Source: UBA10908 sp964608965
Lineage (GTDB): Bacteria; Bacillota; Clostridia; Peptostreptococcales; Anaerovoracaceae
NCBI GenBank assembly: GCA_964608965.1
Contig: CAZSPZ010000008.1
Location: 3,521-67,520 of the forward strand
Direction: 5' to 3'
DNA: 64,000 nucleotides
Below the pieces are notes generated by a model that ran no database searches, had not been told where the DNA came from, and saw only the letters and a list, made by a program, of their open reading frames with translations. Position numbers and translations under genes: made by a program. This document shows positions 41,504 through 49,583 of the stretch, in pieces. Position 1 is the first letter of the stretch, and each line of letters starts with the position of its first letter.

Positions 41504-42458
41504 TTGGATCTCCTTTGTATTGTCCCAATTTTACGGCAATTTCCGCTAATTTTGCAAGGCGGTGATTCAATCCCGATTTCTTTAAGGGGGGATCGAACAT
41601 TTCTGCCAGTTCCACCAGAGACATTTCAGGATTTTCCAATCGGATCAAAGCCGTTTCCCTGAGCTTGGGCGGCAATGTCTGAAGCCCCCTTGCCTTATCG
41701 ATGGTTCTGATATCAGCCAGTTGCTTTTGAGCTGCATTGACGGTTTTTTCAAAATTAGCGCTGTCACAATTGCTGATTCGGTTTGTCTTGTTTCTAAGCT
41801 CCCTCGTGATTCGAACATCTTCAAATCGGAACAATTGCCCGTGAGCGCCCAGAATGTTAAGAAAATCTATAATTTGCTCGCATTCTTTTATGTAGACGAT
41901 ATAATGATTTTTCCTTTGGACAATTTTTGAACGAAGGCCAAAACTGTTAATGAGCTTCTTTACATCCTGCGCCATATATTCTCCGGCGCAGACGATCTCT
42001 AAATGATAGCCTTTTGTCGGATCGCTTATGGAGCCTGCAGCTAAAAATATGCCACGCAAAAGAGCTTTTTTACAGCAACGCTTCTTTATTAAATCCTGAT
42101 TGATCCCGTCGGTAAGATAGTTGCTGCCTTCCCGCACACCAAGAATGCCTACTTCTCGAAGAATCTGCTCTGCGTTCATTTCAGAAGTTATAATCAATTC
42201 GTAAGATCTTCCTTTGGAAAGCGGAGCCGCTTCCCCTATGGACAACGCTGTCTTTGCGCCAAAGTAGCTTTTAATCATTGTGATAAAAAGTCTGGCTACC
42301 GCCGGATTTTCCGTCATCACCTTTATACTCATTTTCCCGCCGGTGAGCCTTATGCTGCCTGCGAAACGCAAAAAGCCTGCGATTTCCGCAAGCATGCAAC
42401 ATTTTTTATCAGGCTCCAGTTGAGTCAGTTCTTTCTTCGTGTCAGAGGTAAAAGACAT
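41496..42458 (-). CDS. whiA: DNA-binding protein WhiA
   Basis: WhiA combines a degenerate LAGLIDADG homing-endonuclease fold with a C-terminal helix-turn-helix; it affects sporulation in actinomycetes and cell division and chromosome segregation in Firmicutes. The 320-residue protein opens MSFTSDTKKELTQLE, has RCCKKALLRGIFLAAGSISDP near 122 and the HTH region NPEMSLVELAEMFDPPLKKSGLNHRL near 275-300. The usual neighbour yvcK is absent. Confidence 0.95.
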   Translation of the reverse strand: MSFTSDTKKELTQLEPDKKCCMLAEIAGFLRFAGSIRLTGGKMSIKVMTENPAVARLFITMIKSYFGAKTALSIGEAAPLSKGRSYELIITSEMNAEQILREVGILGVREGSNYLTDGINQDLIKKRCCKKALLRGIFLAAGSISDPTKGYHLEIVCAGEYMAQDVKKLINSFGLRSKIVQRKNHYIVYIKECEQIIDFLNILGAHGQLFRFEDVRITRELRNKTNRISNCDSANFEKTVNAAQKQLADIRTIDKARGLQTLPPKLRETALIRLENPEMSLVELAEMFDPPLKKSGLNHRLAKLAEIAVKLGQYKGDPND

Positions 42459-42519
42459 TACACTCGCCCCCGTGTTTCTTTTGATTATACACTTAAAGAA
42501 AACTTAACACAATCTTCAT

Positions 42520-42548
42520 TTGACCCGCAGCAAGAAATAGTGTATAGT
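42520..42548 (+). promoter_or_regulatory. Sigma-A promoter abutting the HD-domain gene
   Basis: TTGACC (42520-42525) and TATAGT (42543-42548) are 17 bp apart. The seventh base after the -10 (42555) is the A of the only good start codon, so a leaderless transcript is predicted. Confidence 0.65.
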
Positions 42549-42554
42549 TCCCCC

Positions 42555-43106
42555 ATGAGATTAACTTTGATTCGTAAAATTCAAACACTATGCAGAGGCG
42601 GCAACTATGCCGAAGTTATGCCTCAATTCCAATCAGTGTACGATGTGGTAATAGGCGGAGAAAATCTTGCTAAAATGCTTGATTGCAAGCAGCACAAGAA
42701 CTGTAATTGCCTGGAACATAGCATCGCTGTGGCTTATTTCAGCCTGCTGGTTGTAAACCGATTTAAGATTAAGTGCAGCCGCTCTTCTTTATTGCGCGGG
42801 GCACTTTTGCACGATTACCATTTAGGTGATTGGCGCGGGGGCGACGGCTCGTCCTTTAAACACGGTTTCAGTCACGCAAAGGCGGCGCTGGCAAACGCAA
42901 ACGCAGAATTCGCTTTAGATCTCATAGAGCAGGACGCAATCCTGCATCACATGTTCCCGATTAACCCTATACCTCCGAAATACGTGGAGGGGGTTATCGT
43001 GTGCATTGTTGATAAAATGTGTGCAATATACGAGGCTACCAGTTCTACTCCTTATAAAAAGCTTCTTTCAAGAATCAACCATATGCATTCGAGAAAAACA
43101 GCGTAG
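42555..43106 (+). CDS. HD-domain phosphohydrolase-like protein
   Basis: This 183-residue protein has the HD-domain pattern: an early His in CLEHSIAVAYFSLLVV near 52-67, the HD pair in RGALLHDYHLGDW near 80-92, and a later His in HGFSHAKAAL. The specific substrate (nucleotide or cyclic nucleotide) is unknown. The ATG 42555 is preceded by TCCCCC with no Shine-Dalgarno. The gene converges on the Kce gene and shares its terminator. Confidence 0.82.
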   Translation: MRLTLIRKIQTLCRGGNYAEVMPQFQSVYDVVIGGENLAKMLDCKQHKNCNCLEHSIAVAYFSLLVVNRFKIKCSRSSLLRGALLHDYHLGDWRGGDGSSFKHGFSHAKAALANANAEFALDLIEQDAILHHMFPINPIPPKYVEGVIVCIVDKMCAIYEATSSTPYKKLLSRINHMHSRKTA

Positions 43107-43123
43107 CTCGCTCAAATAGTATA

Positions 43124-43154
43124 AAAAGAACCCGGAATCATCGGGTTCTTTTTT
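43124..43154. terminator. Bidirectional terminator between the HD and Kce genes
   Basis: AAAAGAACCCG/CGGGTTCTTTT (11 bp, 7-nt loop) has A-runs on the left and T-runs on the right and lies between convergent stops. Confidence 0.85.
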
Positions 43155-43176
43155 CATATACTATATGATATCCGCT

Positions 43177-43998
43177 TTATTTTGTAAGGCTCAGAATCTG
43201 GCGAGCTTCTGTGGGGTTAGCCACTTCTCTTCCCATAAGCTTTGCAATATCGACAACCTTGGCAACCAGTTCCCCGTTGTTCTTTGCAAGAACGCCTTTT
43301 TCCAAGTAAAGATTATCTTCGAAGCCGACACGGACGTGGCCGCCCATGGCAATGGTCGCAGCAACGATATTCCATGTGCTCTTGCCGATGCCTGTAGCTG
43401 TCCAGGTTGAACCTGCGGGAATGCTTTCCGCCATGAACACCAGGTCGCGAACTGTCGCGGCCATCTGAACGCCCAGAACAAAATCGAAATGGAGCGGGTG
43501 ATTCAAAAGGCCTTTTTTATCTACTTTAAGAGCGATGTCGATCATGCCTTTGTCGAAAACTTCCAATTCCGGCTTTATCCCTCTCTCTTGCATGATCTTT
43601 GCAAAATTCATGATGGTATTGTCTGTGTTGATAAAGATATCATCTCCGCCGAAATTGCACGTACCGCAATCCAATGTCGCAAATTCCGGAGTCGGGACAA
43701 CATCTGTAGATTGGAGTCTTTCCAGGTCTGTCATACCGACGGCGCCGCCTGTGGATGGCTGAATGATCACATCGGGGCATACTTTGCGGATTCCGTCCAT
43801 GCACGCCTGAAAACGCGCAGTGTCTTGCGTGGGGGTTCCGTCATCCCATCTGACGTGAAGGTGAATCAGAGAAGCACCGGCATCGTATGCTGATTTTGCC
43901 TCTCTGACGATCTCCTCTACAGTATAAGGGACTGCGGGATTCTGCTCTTTTGTAACTTCTGCGCCGCTGATGCATGCGCTGATAATAAGTTTTTCCAT
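43177..43998 (-). CDS. 3-keto-5-aminohexanoate cleavage enzyme family (BKACE)
   Basis: Kce-type enzymes condense 3-keto-5-aminohexanoate with acetyl-CoA in lysine fermentation; the wider BKACE family uses other beta-keto acids. The 273-residue protein has SGAEVTKEQNPAVPYT near 9-24, the zinc-binding LIHLHVR near 45-51, QPSTGGAVGMT near 78 and GGHVRVGFEDNLYL near 222-235, all close to true Kce. AAAGGAG precedes ATG 43998. Other lysine-pathway genes (kdd, kal, kam) are not adjacent, so the substrate is probable, not certain. Confidence 0.85.
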   Translation of the reverse strand: MEKLIISACISGAEVTKEQNPAVPYTVEEIVREAKSAYDAGASLIHLHVRWDDGTPTQDTARFQACMDGIRKVCPDVIIQPSTGGAVGMTDLERLQSTDVVPTPEFATLDCGTCNFGGDDIFINTDNTIMNFAKIMQERGIKPELEVFDKGMIDIALKVDKKGLLNHPLHFDFVLGVQMAATVRDLVFMAESIPAGSTWTATGIGKSTWNIVAATIAMGGHVRVGFEDNLYLEKGVLAKNNGELVAKVVDIAKLMGREVANPTEARQILSLTK

Positions 43999-44075
43999 CG
44001 TAATCTCTCCTTTTATTTGACTTATTTTTATCGCGTGATGCATAGCACCCGCATATTTGACCAGACTAAATTATA

Positions 44076-44924
44076 TCATAAGTCTCTATGGATAACCACC
44101 ACATGCTTGCCCTGTGCCTTGAATATTTTTGCGAATTCGTTCACCATCACCACAGAACGATGATGCCCGCCGGTGCAGCCTATGGCGATGACAAGATTAT
44201 ATTTGCCTTCCCTCGCGTAGTGCGGAATCAGAAAAGAAATCAGCTCGGTCGCTTTTTTAATGAATTCTTTGGATTCGGGGAATTGAAGCACATATTCCCT
44301 TACTTTTTTGCTGTTTCCCGAAAGTTTTTTCATACTGGTCAGATAAAACGGATTGGGAATAAATCGAACGTCAAAAACCCAATCAGCTTCTGTGGGCATC
44401 CCGTTTTTATAGCCGAAAGACTGGAGTGTTATATTAAAGCTGTCTTCCTTTTGATTGGAAAGGAGCAGACGTTTTATTTCCTGATTAAGCGCCGCAACTT
44501 TAATGTTTGACGTGTCGATCACAAACGACGCACGTGCGCGGATTTTTTCCAACCGCTCTCTTTCGCTGATGATGCCTTCCATCACGCTGCCGCCCTGTGA
44601 AAGCGGATGGCTTCGGCGAGTTTCTTTATACCTTCGTATCAAGGTTTCATCGGAAGCTTCGAAGAACATAATTCGATACTTTATACCTTCTTCTTCCAAA
44701 TCATCCAGGCTTTCCATCAGGTCATTAAAAAAATCCCCGCCTCTGATATCGACAACAAAAGCAGCTTTTTCAATTCTTCCCGAGCTTTTTTCTGCCAGAT
44801 GAATGAACTCTTTAATCAACTTTGGAGGCATGTTGTCTACACAGTAGTAACCCAAGTCTTCCATACAGTGTATGGCATGGCTCTTTCCTGCTCCGGACAA
44901 GCCGGTGACGATAATGAATTCCAT
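44076..44924 (-). CDS. rapZ: RapZ/YvcJ-family nucleotide-binding protein
   Basis: The 282-residue protein has an N-terminal P-loop VTGLSGAGKSHAIH near 5-18 and the C-terminal region with VIAIGCTGGHHRSVVMVNEFA near 240-260, the metabolite-binding domain. RapZ of E. coli is an RNA adapter controlling glmS; YvcJ in Bacillus has GTPase activity. GAGGAG precedes ATG 44924, excluding the longer frame to 44981. It follows murB by 34 bp; the normal downstream partners are yvcK and whiA. Confidence 0.93.
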   Translation of the reverse strand: MEFIIVTGLSGAGKSHAIHCMEDLGYYCVDNMPPKLIKEFIHLAEKSSGRIEKAAFVVDIRGGDFFNDLMESLDDLEEEGIKYRIMFFEASDETLIRRYKETRRSHPLSQGGSVMEGIISERERLEKIRARASFVIDTSNIKVAALNQEIKRLLLSNQKEDSFNITLQSFGYKNGMPTEADWVFDVRFIPNPFYLTSMKKLSGNSKKVREYVLQFPESKEFIKKATELISFLIPHYAREGKYNLVIAIGCTGGHHRSVVMVNEFAKIFKAQGKHVVVIHRDL

Positions 44925-44958
44925 TTTGCTCTCCTCGTTTTCCGCAAAGATCAAGTGC

Positions 44959-45888
44959 TTACCGTTCTTCCCTAAAGCCAATCATCCTGACTTCCGGTTC
45001 CAGTAGAATTCCGGAATAAGACAATACGCTTTCTTGAATGATGCGCATCAAATCTATCACGTCTTTTGCCGTCGCATTGTCAGCATTCACAATAAAACCC
45101 GCATGCATGGGAGATACCTGCGCCCCGCCGCAAGACAAGCCTTTAAGGCCCGCCTCTTCGATCAGCTTTCCTGCGAAGTTGCCTTCCGGCCGTTTGAAAA
45201 AGCTGCCGGCGCTGGGCTGCCACATCGGTTGTTTCGCCGTTCTTCTCTGCGTATAATCCTTGGTCTTTTCGTCTATTTCGGTGGGGTTTCCCTGGGTTAA
45301 ATTGATTTTTATTCCCAATATAACCTCCCCGTTCTCCTGAAATATGCTCTTTCTATAGGCAAACCCCAGATCCTTACATGGTCTGTCCTTCATCATTTCC
45401 TTTTGAGCGATAGAGCTTACGGAATGAACAATATCCTTCATTTCTCTGCCGTAGGCTCCTGCATTCATAAAAACAGCACCTCCCAAACTTCCGGGTATGC
45501 CTCCGGCAAATTCCATTCCGGTCAGACCTGCTTCCCCTGCTGCTTTTGAAACTTTGGCAATAAGGGCTCCTGCTTCCGCAAAAATAACACTGCCCTCGAT
45601 ATGCACCCGATCTAATCCTGAGCCGATCTTTATTACGACGCCCTCGTAGCCTTCGTCGGCAAACAATACGTTGCTGCCGTTACCCATGATGCAATACGGC
45701 GCCTTGCTTTTTTCCAACACTTCCAACGCCGAAAAAAGTTCTGCCATGTTTTGAGGAAAAACGCAAAGAGCGGCAGGGCCGCCCACTTTGAATGTCGTGT
45801 GATATTTCATAAGGCAATTTGCCTCTATATGCTCTGCATCTATAAATTTCAGCAGTTCTTCTTTTGTATGTGCTAACGTTTTGGGCAC
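44959..45888 (-). CDS. murB: UDP-N-acetylenolpyruvoylglucosamine reductase
   Basis: MurB reduces UDP-GlcNAc-enolpyruvate to UDP-MurNAc with FAD and NADPH. The 309-residue protein has NCLMKYHTTFKVGGPAAL near 23-40, FAD motif MGNGSNVLFADEGY, GIPGSLGGAVFMNAGAYG near 146-163, and PSAGSFFKRPEGNFAG, as in type II MurB. The start is GTG 45888, six bases after GGAGG; the frame extending to 45978 lies within the preceding gene. One base separates it from that gene. Confidence 0.94.
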   Translation of the reverse strand: MPKTLAHTKEELLKFIDAEHIEANCLMKYHTTFKVGGPAALCVFPQNMAELFSALEVLEKSKAPYCIMGNGSNVLFADEGYEGVVIKIGSGLDRVHIEGSVIFAEAGALIAKVSKAAGEAGLTGMEFAGGIPGSLGGAVFMNAGAYGREMKDIVHSVSSIAQKEMMKDRPCKDLGFAYRKSIFQENGEVILGIKINLTQGNPTEIDEKTKDYTQRRTAKQPMWQPSAGSFFKRPEGNFAGKLIEEAGLKGLSCGGAQVSPMHAGFIVNADNATAKDVIDLMRIIQESVLSYSGILLEPEVRMIGFREER

Positions 45889-45889
45889 A

Positions 45890-46615
45890 CTATACCTCCG
45901 CAGATTCGCTGACCTGCAAAAGCACGTCCAGCCGGTTGATGATACTTCGTCCAAGCATGCCGCAAAAAGGAGCGGCATCTCCGGAATTCAGATATTGACT
46001 GATTTGAAGATTATATTCCTGCTCGCTGACAAACAGGTGTGGCACAGGAATACCGTTTTCCATAAGAATATAGAGCAACGCAACGCCTGCCATGGTGACA
46101 CTGTCGGGACCATACGGATAAATCTCCAAAATATCCATATGGACCAATGCCGCCCGGGTTATCGGATCCTGCTTTCTTCCTTCTGTTGCAAGCCGATGGA
46201 AAAGCAGATCGATCTGCTCTCCGATATCACGGAAATGCGGCGGATTATAGCCCCATTCGTACACGACGGGATTATTCTCTCTGTACTGCGCCTGCTTCTT
46301 TTCAAAAAGCATGCAATAGTATCTGTTCAAAAGCTTTTCCGTCAAAGAATTTTTCATGCCCAGACTGCTTTTTATATCTTTATAAATGTCTCTGTACCGG
46401 TGAACAAACCCATATAATTCCAAAGGGACATTCTCCATGATCTCTCCGCGGAGAATACTGACGACAACACCTTTTTCCAAAGGGGTGCCCCGAAGAATCA
46501 GACACGTAAAAATCCACCCCCAGAGAGAACTTTCATCAACCCACGATGTGAATGCACTGTCTGACGGTTTCTTTTGGTTCAGCAAATCGAGTTTTTCTTG
46601 AATGTCCTTATACAT
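45890..46615 (-). CDS. Degenerate Fic-fold protein
   Basis: The 241-residue protein resembles Fic AMP-transferases around residues 150-195: DPITRAALVHMDILEIYPY followed by MAGVALLYILMENGIPVPHL, the usual helix pair and substrate flap. The catalytic core normally reads HPFxDGNGR; here the His is Tyr (IYPY) and the DGNGR anion loop is replaced by PDSVT. AMPylation activity is therefore unlikely, and a binding or regulatory role is inferred. It lies between leuB (71 bp) and murB (1 bp). Confidence 0.65.
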   Translation of the reverse strand: MYKDIQEKLDLLNQKKPSDSAFTSWVDESSLWGWIFTCLILRGTPLEKGVVVSILRGEIMENVPLELYGFVHRYRDIYKDIKSSLGMKNSLTEKLLNRYYCMLFEKKQAQYRENNPVVYEWGYNPPHFRDIGEQIDLLFHRLATEGRKQDPITRAALVHMDILEIYPYGPDSVTMAGVALLYILMENGIPVPHLFVSEQEYNLQISQYLNSGDAAPFCGMLGRSIINRLDVLLQVSESAEV

Positions 46616-46686
46616 TTGAGAACTCCGCAGGGGAAGCTACGTCTTTTATATATAGTAACATATTTAGCCCTTGGAATAAATGCATT

Positions 46687-47757
46687 TTATAACATGGAGG
46701 AGATAAGGTCGCCCACTTCTTCGGTTCCGACCAAAACCATCCCTTCGCTGTGAATATCCGCTGTCCGATACCCCTTGGCAAGCACGCTTCTTACAGCAGC
46801 CTCTACTGATTGCGCTTCGTTATCAAGCCCGAAACTGTAACGAAGCATCATGGCGACAGAGAGAATTGCGGCCATTGGATTTGCCTGATTTGTTCCTGCA
46901 ATATCAGGAGCGCTTCCGTGAATCGGCTCATACATACCAAAATTTCCCTGCGCCAGACTTGCAGAGGGCAGCATTCCGATAGATCCTGCGATCATGCTGG
47001 CTTCGTCTGAAAGGATATCCCCAAACATATTGCTTGTAACGATTACGTCAAACTGTTTCGGATTACGTACTAACTGCATGGCGGCATTGTCCACATACAT
47101 ATGGGACAGCGCGACATCCGGGTAAGACAACGAAACTTCGTTTACCACCCTTCGCCACAGTTTTGAGCTTTCCAGCACATTGGCTTTATCGACGCTGACA
47201 AGCGTTTTGCTGCGTTTCCTGGCCATCTCAAACGCTACAATTGCAATTCGTTTGACTTCTCCTTCGGCGTAGATTTCCACATCGTAAGCAGCTTGTCCCA
47301 TTTCTGTGTTTTTATATCCTTTTTCGCCGAAATAAATTCCCCCGGTAAGTTCGCGCACAACCATAAGGTCCAAGCCCTCGGCTACAATTTCAGGGCGAAG
47401 AGGACAGGCATCTGCCAATTCGGGAAAGAGCAACGCAGGCCTTAGATTTGCGTAAAGGCCGAGCCGTTTTCGAAGCGCAAGCAGAGCCTGCTCCGGGCGT
47501 TCGTTCCCGGGCAAAGCATCCCACTTGGGACCTCCCACCGCGCCCAAAAGCACGCTGTCGCTTCGGAGGCAGCCTTCCACGGTTTCTTCCGGAAGGCATT
47601 TCCCTGTGGCATCGATTGTGCAGCCTCCCGCCAGAAGTTCGTCGTATAAAAATTCGTGGCCGTAATTCTTCCCTACGCGACTCAAGACTTTCTTCGCTTC
47701 CCGGATAACATCCGGGCCGATGCCGTCGCCCGCTACGACTGCTATGTTATATTTCAT
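46687..47757 (-). CDS. leuB: 3-isopropylmalate dehydrogenase
   Basis: LeuB oxidises and decarboxylates 3-isopropylmalate to 2-oxoisocaproate using NAD. The 356-residue protein has VVAGDGIGPDVIREA near 6-20, RKRLGLYANLRP near 95-106, VRELTGGIYFG, and TSNMFGDILSDEASMIAGSIGMLPSASL near 240. ATG 47757 overlaps the leuD stop by 11 bp with AAGGAG upstream. It is the last gene of leuA-leuC-leuD-leuB. Confidence 0.96.
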   Translation of the reverse strand: MKYNIAVVAGDGIGPDVIREAKKVLSRVGKNYGHEFLYDELLAGGCTIDATGKCLPEETVEGCLRSDSVLLGAVGGPKWDALPGNERPEQALLALRKRLGLYANLRPALLFPELADACPLRPEIVAEGLDLMVVRELTGGIYFGEKGYKNTEMGQAAYDVEIYAEGEVKRIAIVAFEMARKRSKTLVSVDKANVLESSKLWRRVVNEVSLSYPDVALSHMYVDNAAMQLVRNPKQFDVIVTSNMFGDILSDEASMIAGSIGMLPSASLAQGNFGMYEPIHGSAPDIAGTNQANPMAAILSVAMMLRYSFGLDNEAQSVEAAVRSVLAKGYRTADIHSEGMVLVGTEEVGDLISSML

Positions 47758-48238
47758 GCTGCATTTTCTCCTTGACGTATTCCACAAGACCTCCGGACGT
47801 TATAATTTGTTGAAGAAATGGAGGAAAAGGTTGCGCTGTGTATTCTTTCCCGGTAGTCTTATTTTTTATTTTTCCTGAGGAAATATCGACTTCGACCTCG
47901 TCTCCCGTCTCAATTTCCGATGCTGCTTCCCGGCATTCGAAAATCGGCAAACCGGTATTAAACGCGTTGCGATAAAAAATCCGTGCAAAGCTTGGCGCGA
48001 TGACACAACAAATGCCGGAAGCCTTTATAGCAATCGGAGCGTGTTCTCTGGAGGATCCGCAGCCGAAATTTTTTCCCGCAACAATGATATCGCCGGCTTT
48101 CACTTTATTTTTAAAATCCTGATCGATATCCTCCATACAGTGCCCCGCAAGATCCGAAGGATCTGCAAAGCTGAGATATCTGGCAGGGATAATCACATCG
48201 GTGTCAACATTTTCACCGTATTTAAAAACTTTACCCAT
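47747..48238 (-). CDS. leuD: 3-isopropylmalate dehydratase small subunit
   Basis: LeuD is the swivel-domain subunit of isopropylmalate isomerase. The 163-residue protein has ENVDTDVIIPARYL near 7-20 and the signature NFGCGSSREHAPIAIK near 56-71. GAAAGGAAG precedes ATG 48238; an earlier ATG at 48256 overlaps the leuC stop (TAATG) and is also possible. It works with LeuC, encoded immediately upstream. Confidence 0.95.
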   Translation of the reverse strand: MGKVFKYGENVDTDVIIPARYLSFADPSDLAGHCMEDIDQDFKNKVKAGDIIVAGKNFGCGSSREHAPIAIKASGICCVIAPSFARIFYRNAFNTGLPIFECREAASEIETGDEVEVDISSGKIKNKTTGKEYTAQPFPPFLQQIITSGGLVEYVKEKMQHEI

Positions 48239-48255
48239 GATAGCTTCCTTTCTCA

Positions 48256-49533
48256 TTATATTTCGTCCGGTCCGGCAATGCGGCCGACAACGGCAGATGC
48301 AGCGGCAACGGCAGGGCTTGCCAAATAAATTTCAGACTCCACATGCCCCATACGTCCCACGAAATTGCGATTTGTCGTAGAAACCGCACGCTCTCCTGCA
48401 GCTAAAATCCCCATATGCCCGCCCAGGCACGGTCCGCATGTAGGCGTGGAAAAAACGGCGCCAGCCTTGATGAATATTTCCGCATAACCATTCTTGACAC
48501 ATTCAAGATAAACTTGCTGCGTCCCCGGAATAATAATCAGCCGGAGACCTTTTGCCGCTTTCTTACCTTTCAGTATTTTTGCGGCCATTTCCATGTCTTC
48601 CATCCTTCCGTTGGTGCAGGAACCGATCACCACTTGATCGATTTTTATGTTTCCGACTTCATCGATCGTTTTGGTATTGTCCGGCAAATGCGGAAAAGAG
48701 ACGGTCGGCTTGATGTTGGAAAGATCTATCATGTATGTTTTCTCATATTCGGCATCTTTGTCGGGAGTGTATACTTTCACTTTTTTCGCCATGTCTTTAT
48801 TCTTTGTTTTATGCTGCCTAAGATATTTTTTCGTGATTTCATCGACCATGAAAATTCCGTTCTTCGCACCGGCCTCGATCACCATATTCGCCATGGTAAA
48901 ACGATCGTCCATGGACAGATTTTTTAGGCCGGGGCCCATAAATTCCATGGAGCGATAGAGAGCGCCGTCCACTCCCAACATGCCGATAATATGCAAAATA
49001 ATATCTTTGCCGCTCACCCATTTGCGGGGCTTTCCGACCAATTCGAAGCGGAGAGCAGACGGAACTTTAAACCAGGCTTTTCCCAATGCCATGCCGGCAG
49101 CCATATCCGTGGATCCGATTCCGGTCGAAAATGCGCCCAATGCTCCGTATGTGCAGGTGTGGGAGTCTGCGCCGATAATCACATCCCCCGAGACGACCAA
49201 TCCCTGCTCCGGAAGCAGGACATGCTCTATGCCCATTTGCCCCACTTCGAAGTAATTGCTGATGCCCTGAGAATATGCAAACTCTCGGAGGATTTTGCAC
49301 TGCTCTGCAGATTTTATATCTTTATTTGGTGTAAAGTGATCAGGCACAAGGACGACCTTGTGTCGGTCGAATACATTTTTCGCGCCCATCTTTTCAAATT
49401 CTTTCATCGCAACAGGTGCAGTAATATCGTTTCCCAGAACGACATCCAGCGCCACCTCTATAAATTGACCGGCTACAACTTTCTTTAAACCGGCGTGGGA
49501 TGCGAGAATTTTTTGTGTCATTGTCATTCCCAT
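48256..49533 (-). CDS. leuC: 3-isopropylmalate dehydratase large subunit
   Basis: LeuC is the aconitase-type [4Fe-4S] subunit that isomerises 2- to 3-isopropylmalate. The 425-residue protein (the shorter archaeal/Clostridial type) has ADSHTCTYGALGAFSTGIGSTD near 125-146, cluster ligands in IGSCTNGR near 302 and TPTCGPCLGGHMG near 362-374, and MGHVESEIYLASP near the end. AGGAG lies ten bases before the ATG. A gap of about 50 bp separates it from leuA. Confidence 0.96.
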   Translation of the reverse strand: MGMTMTQKILASHAGLKKVVAGQFIEVALDVVLGNDITAPVAMKEFEKMGAKNVFDRHKVVLVPDHFTPNKDIKSAEQCKILREFAYSQGISNYFEVGQMGIEHVLLPEQGLVVSGDVIIGADSHTCTYGALGAFSTGIGSTDMAAGMALGKAWFKVPSALRFELVGKPRKWVSGKDIILHIIGMLGVDGALYRSMEFMGPGLKNLSMDDRFTMANMVIEAGAKNGIFMVDEITKKYLRQHKTKNKDMAKKVKVYTPDKDAEYEKTYMIDLSNIKPTVSFPHLPDNTKTIDEVGNIKIDQVVIGSCTNGRMEDMEMAAKILKGKKAAKGLRLIIIPGTQQVYLECVKNGYAEIFIKAGAVFSTPTCGPCLGGHMGILAAGERAVSTTNRNFVGRMGHVESEIYLASPAVAAASAVVGRIAGPDEI

Positions 49534-49583
49534 GATTTCATCTCCTTTTTTCCCTTTATGGCGAATCCCGCAAAGGAATTCTT

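Noticed and set aside
44064..44070. TATAAT just before the Kce gene as a sigma-A promoter
   Set aside because: The -10 is perfect, but the only -35 candidate at 17 bp (TGGTTA) matches poorly, so it was not listed.
45890..46615. An active Fic AMP-transferase
   Set aside because: The catalytic His and the GNGR loop are replaced, so enzymatic activity cannot be claimed.
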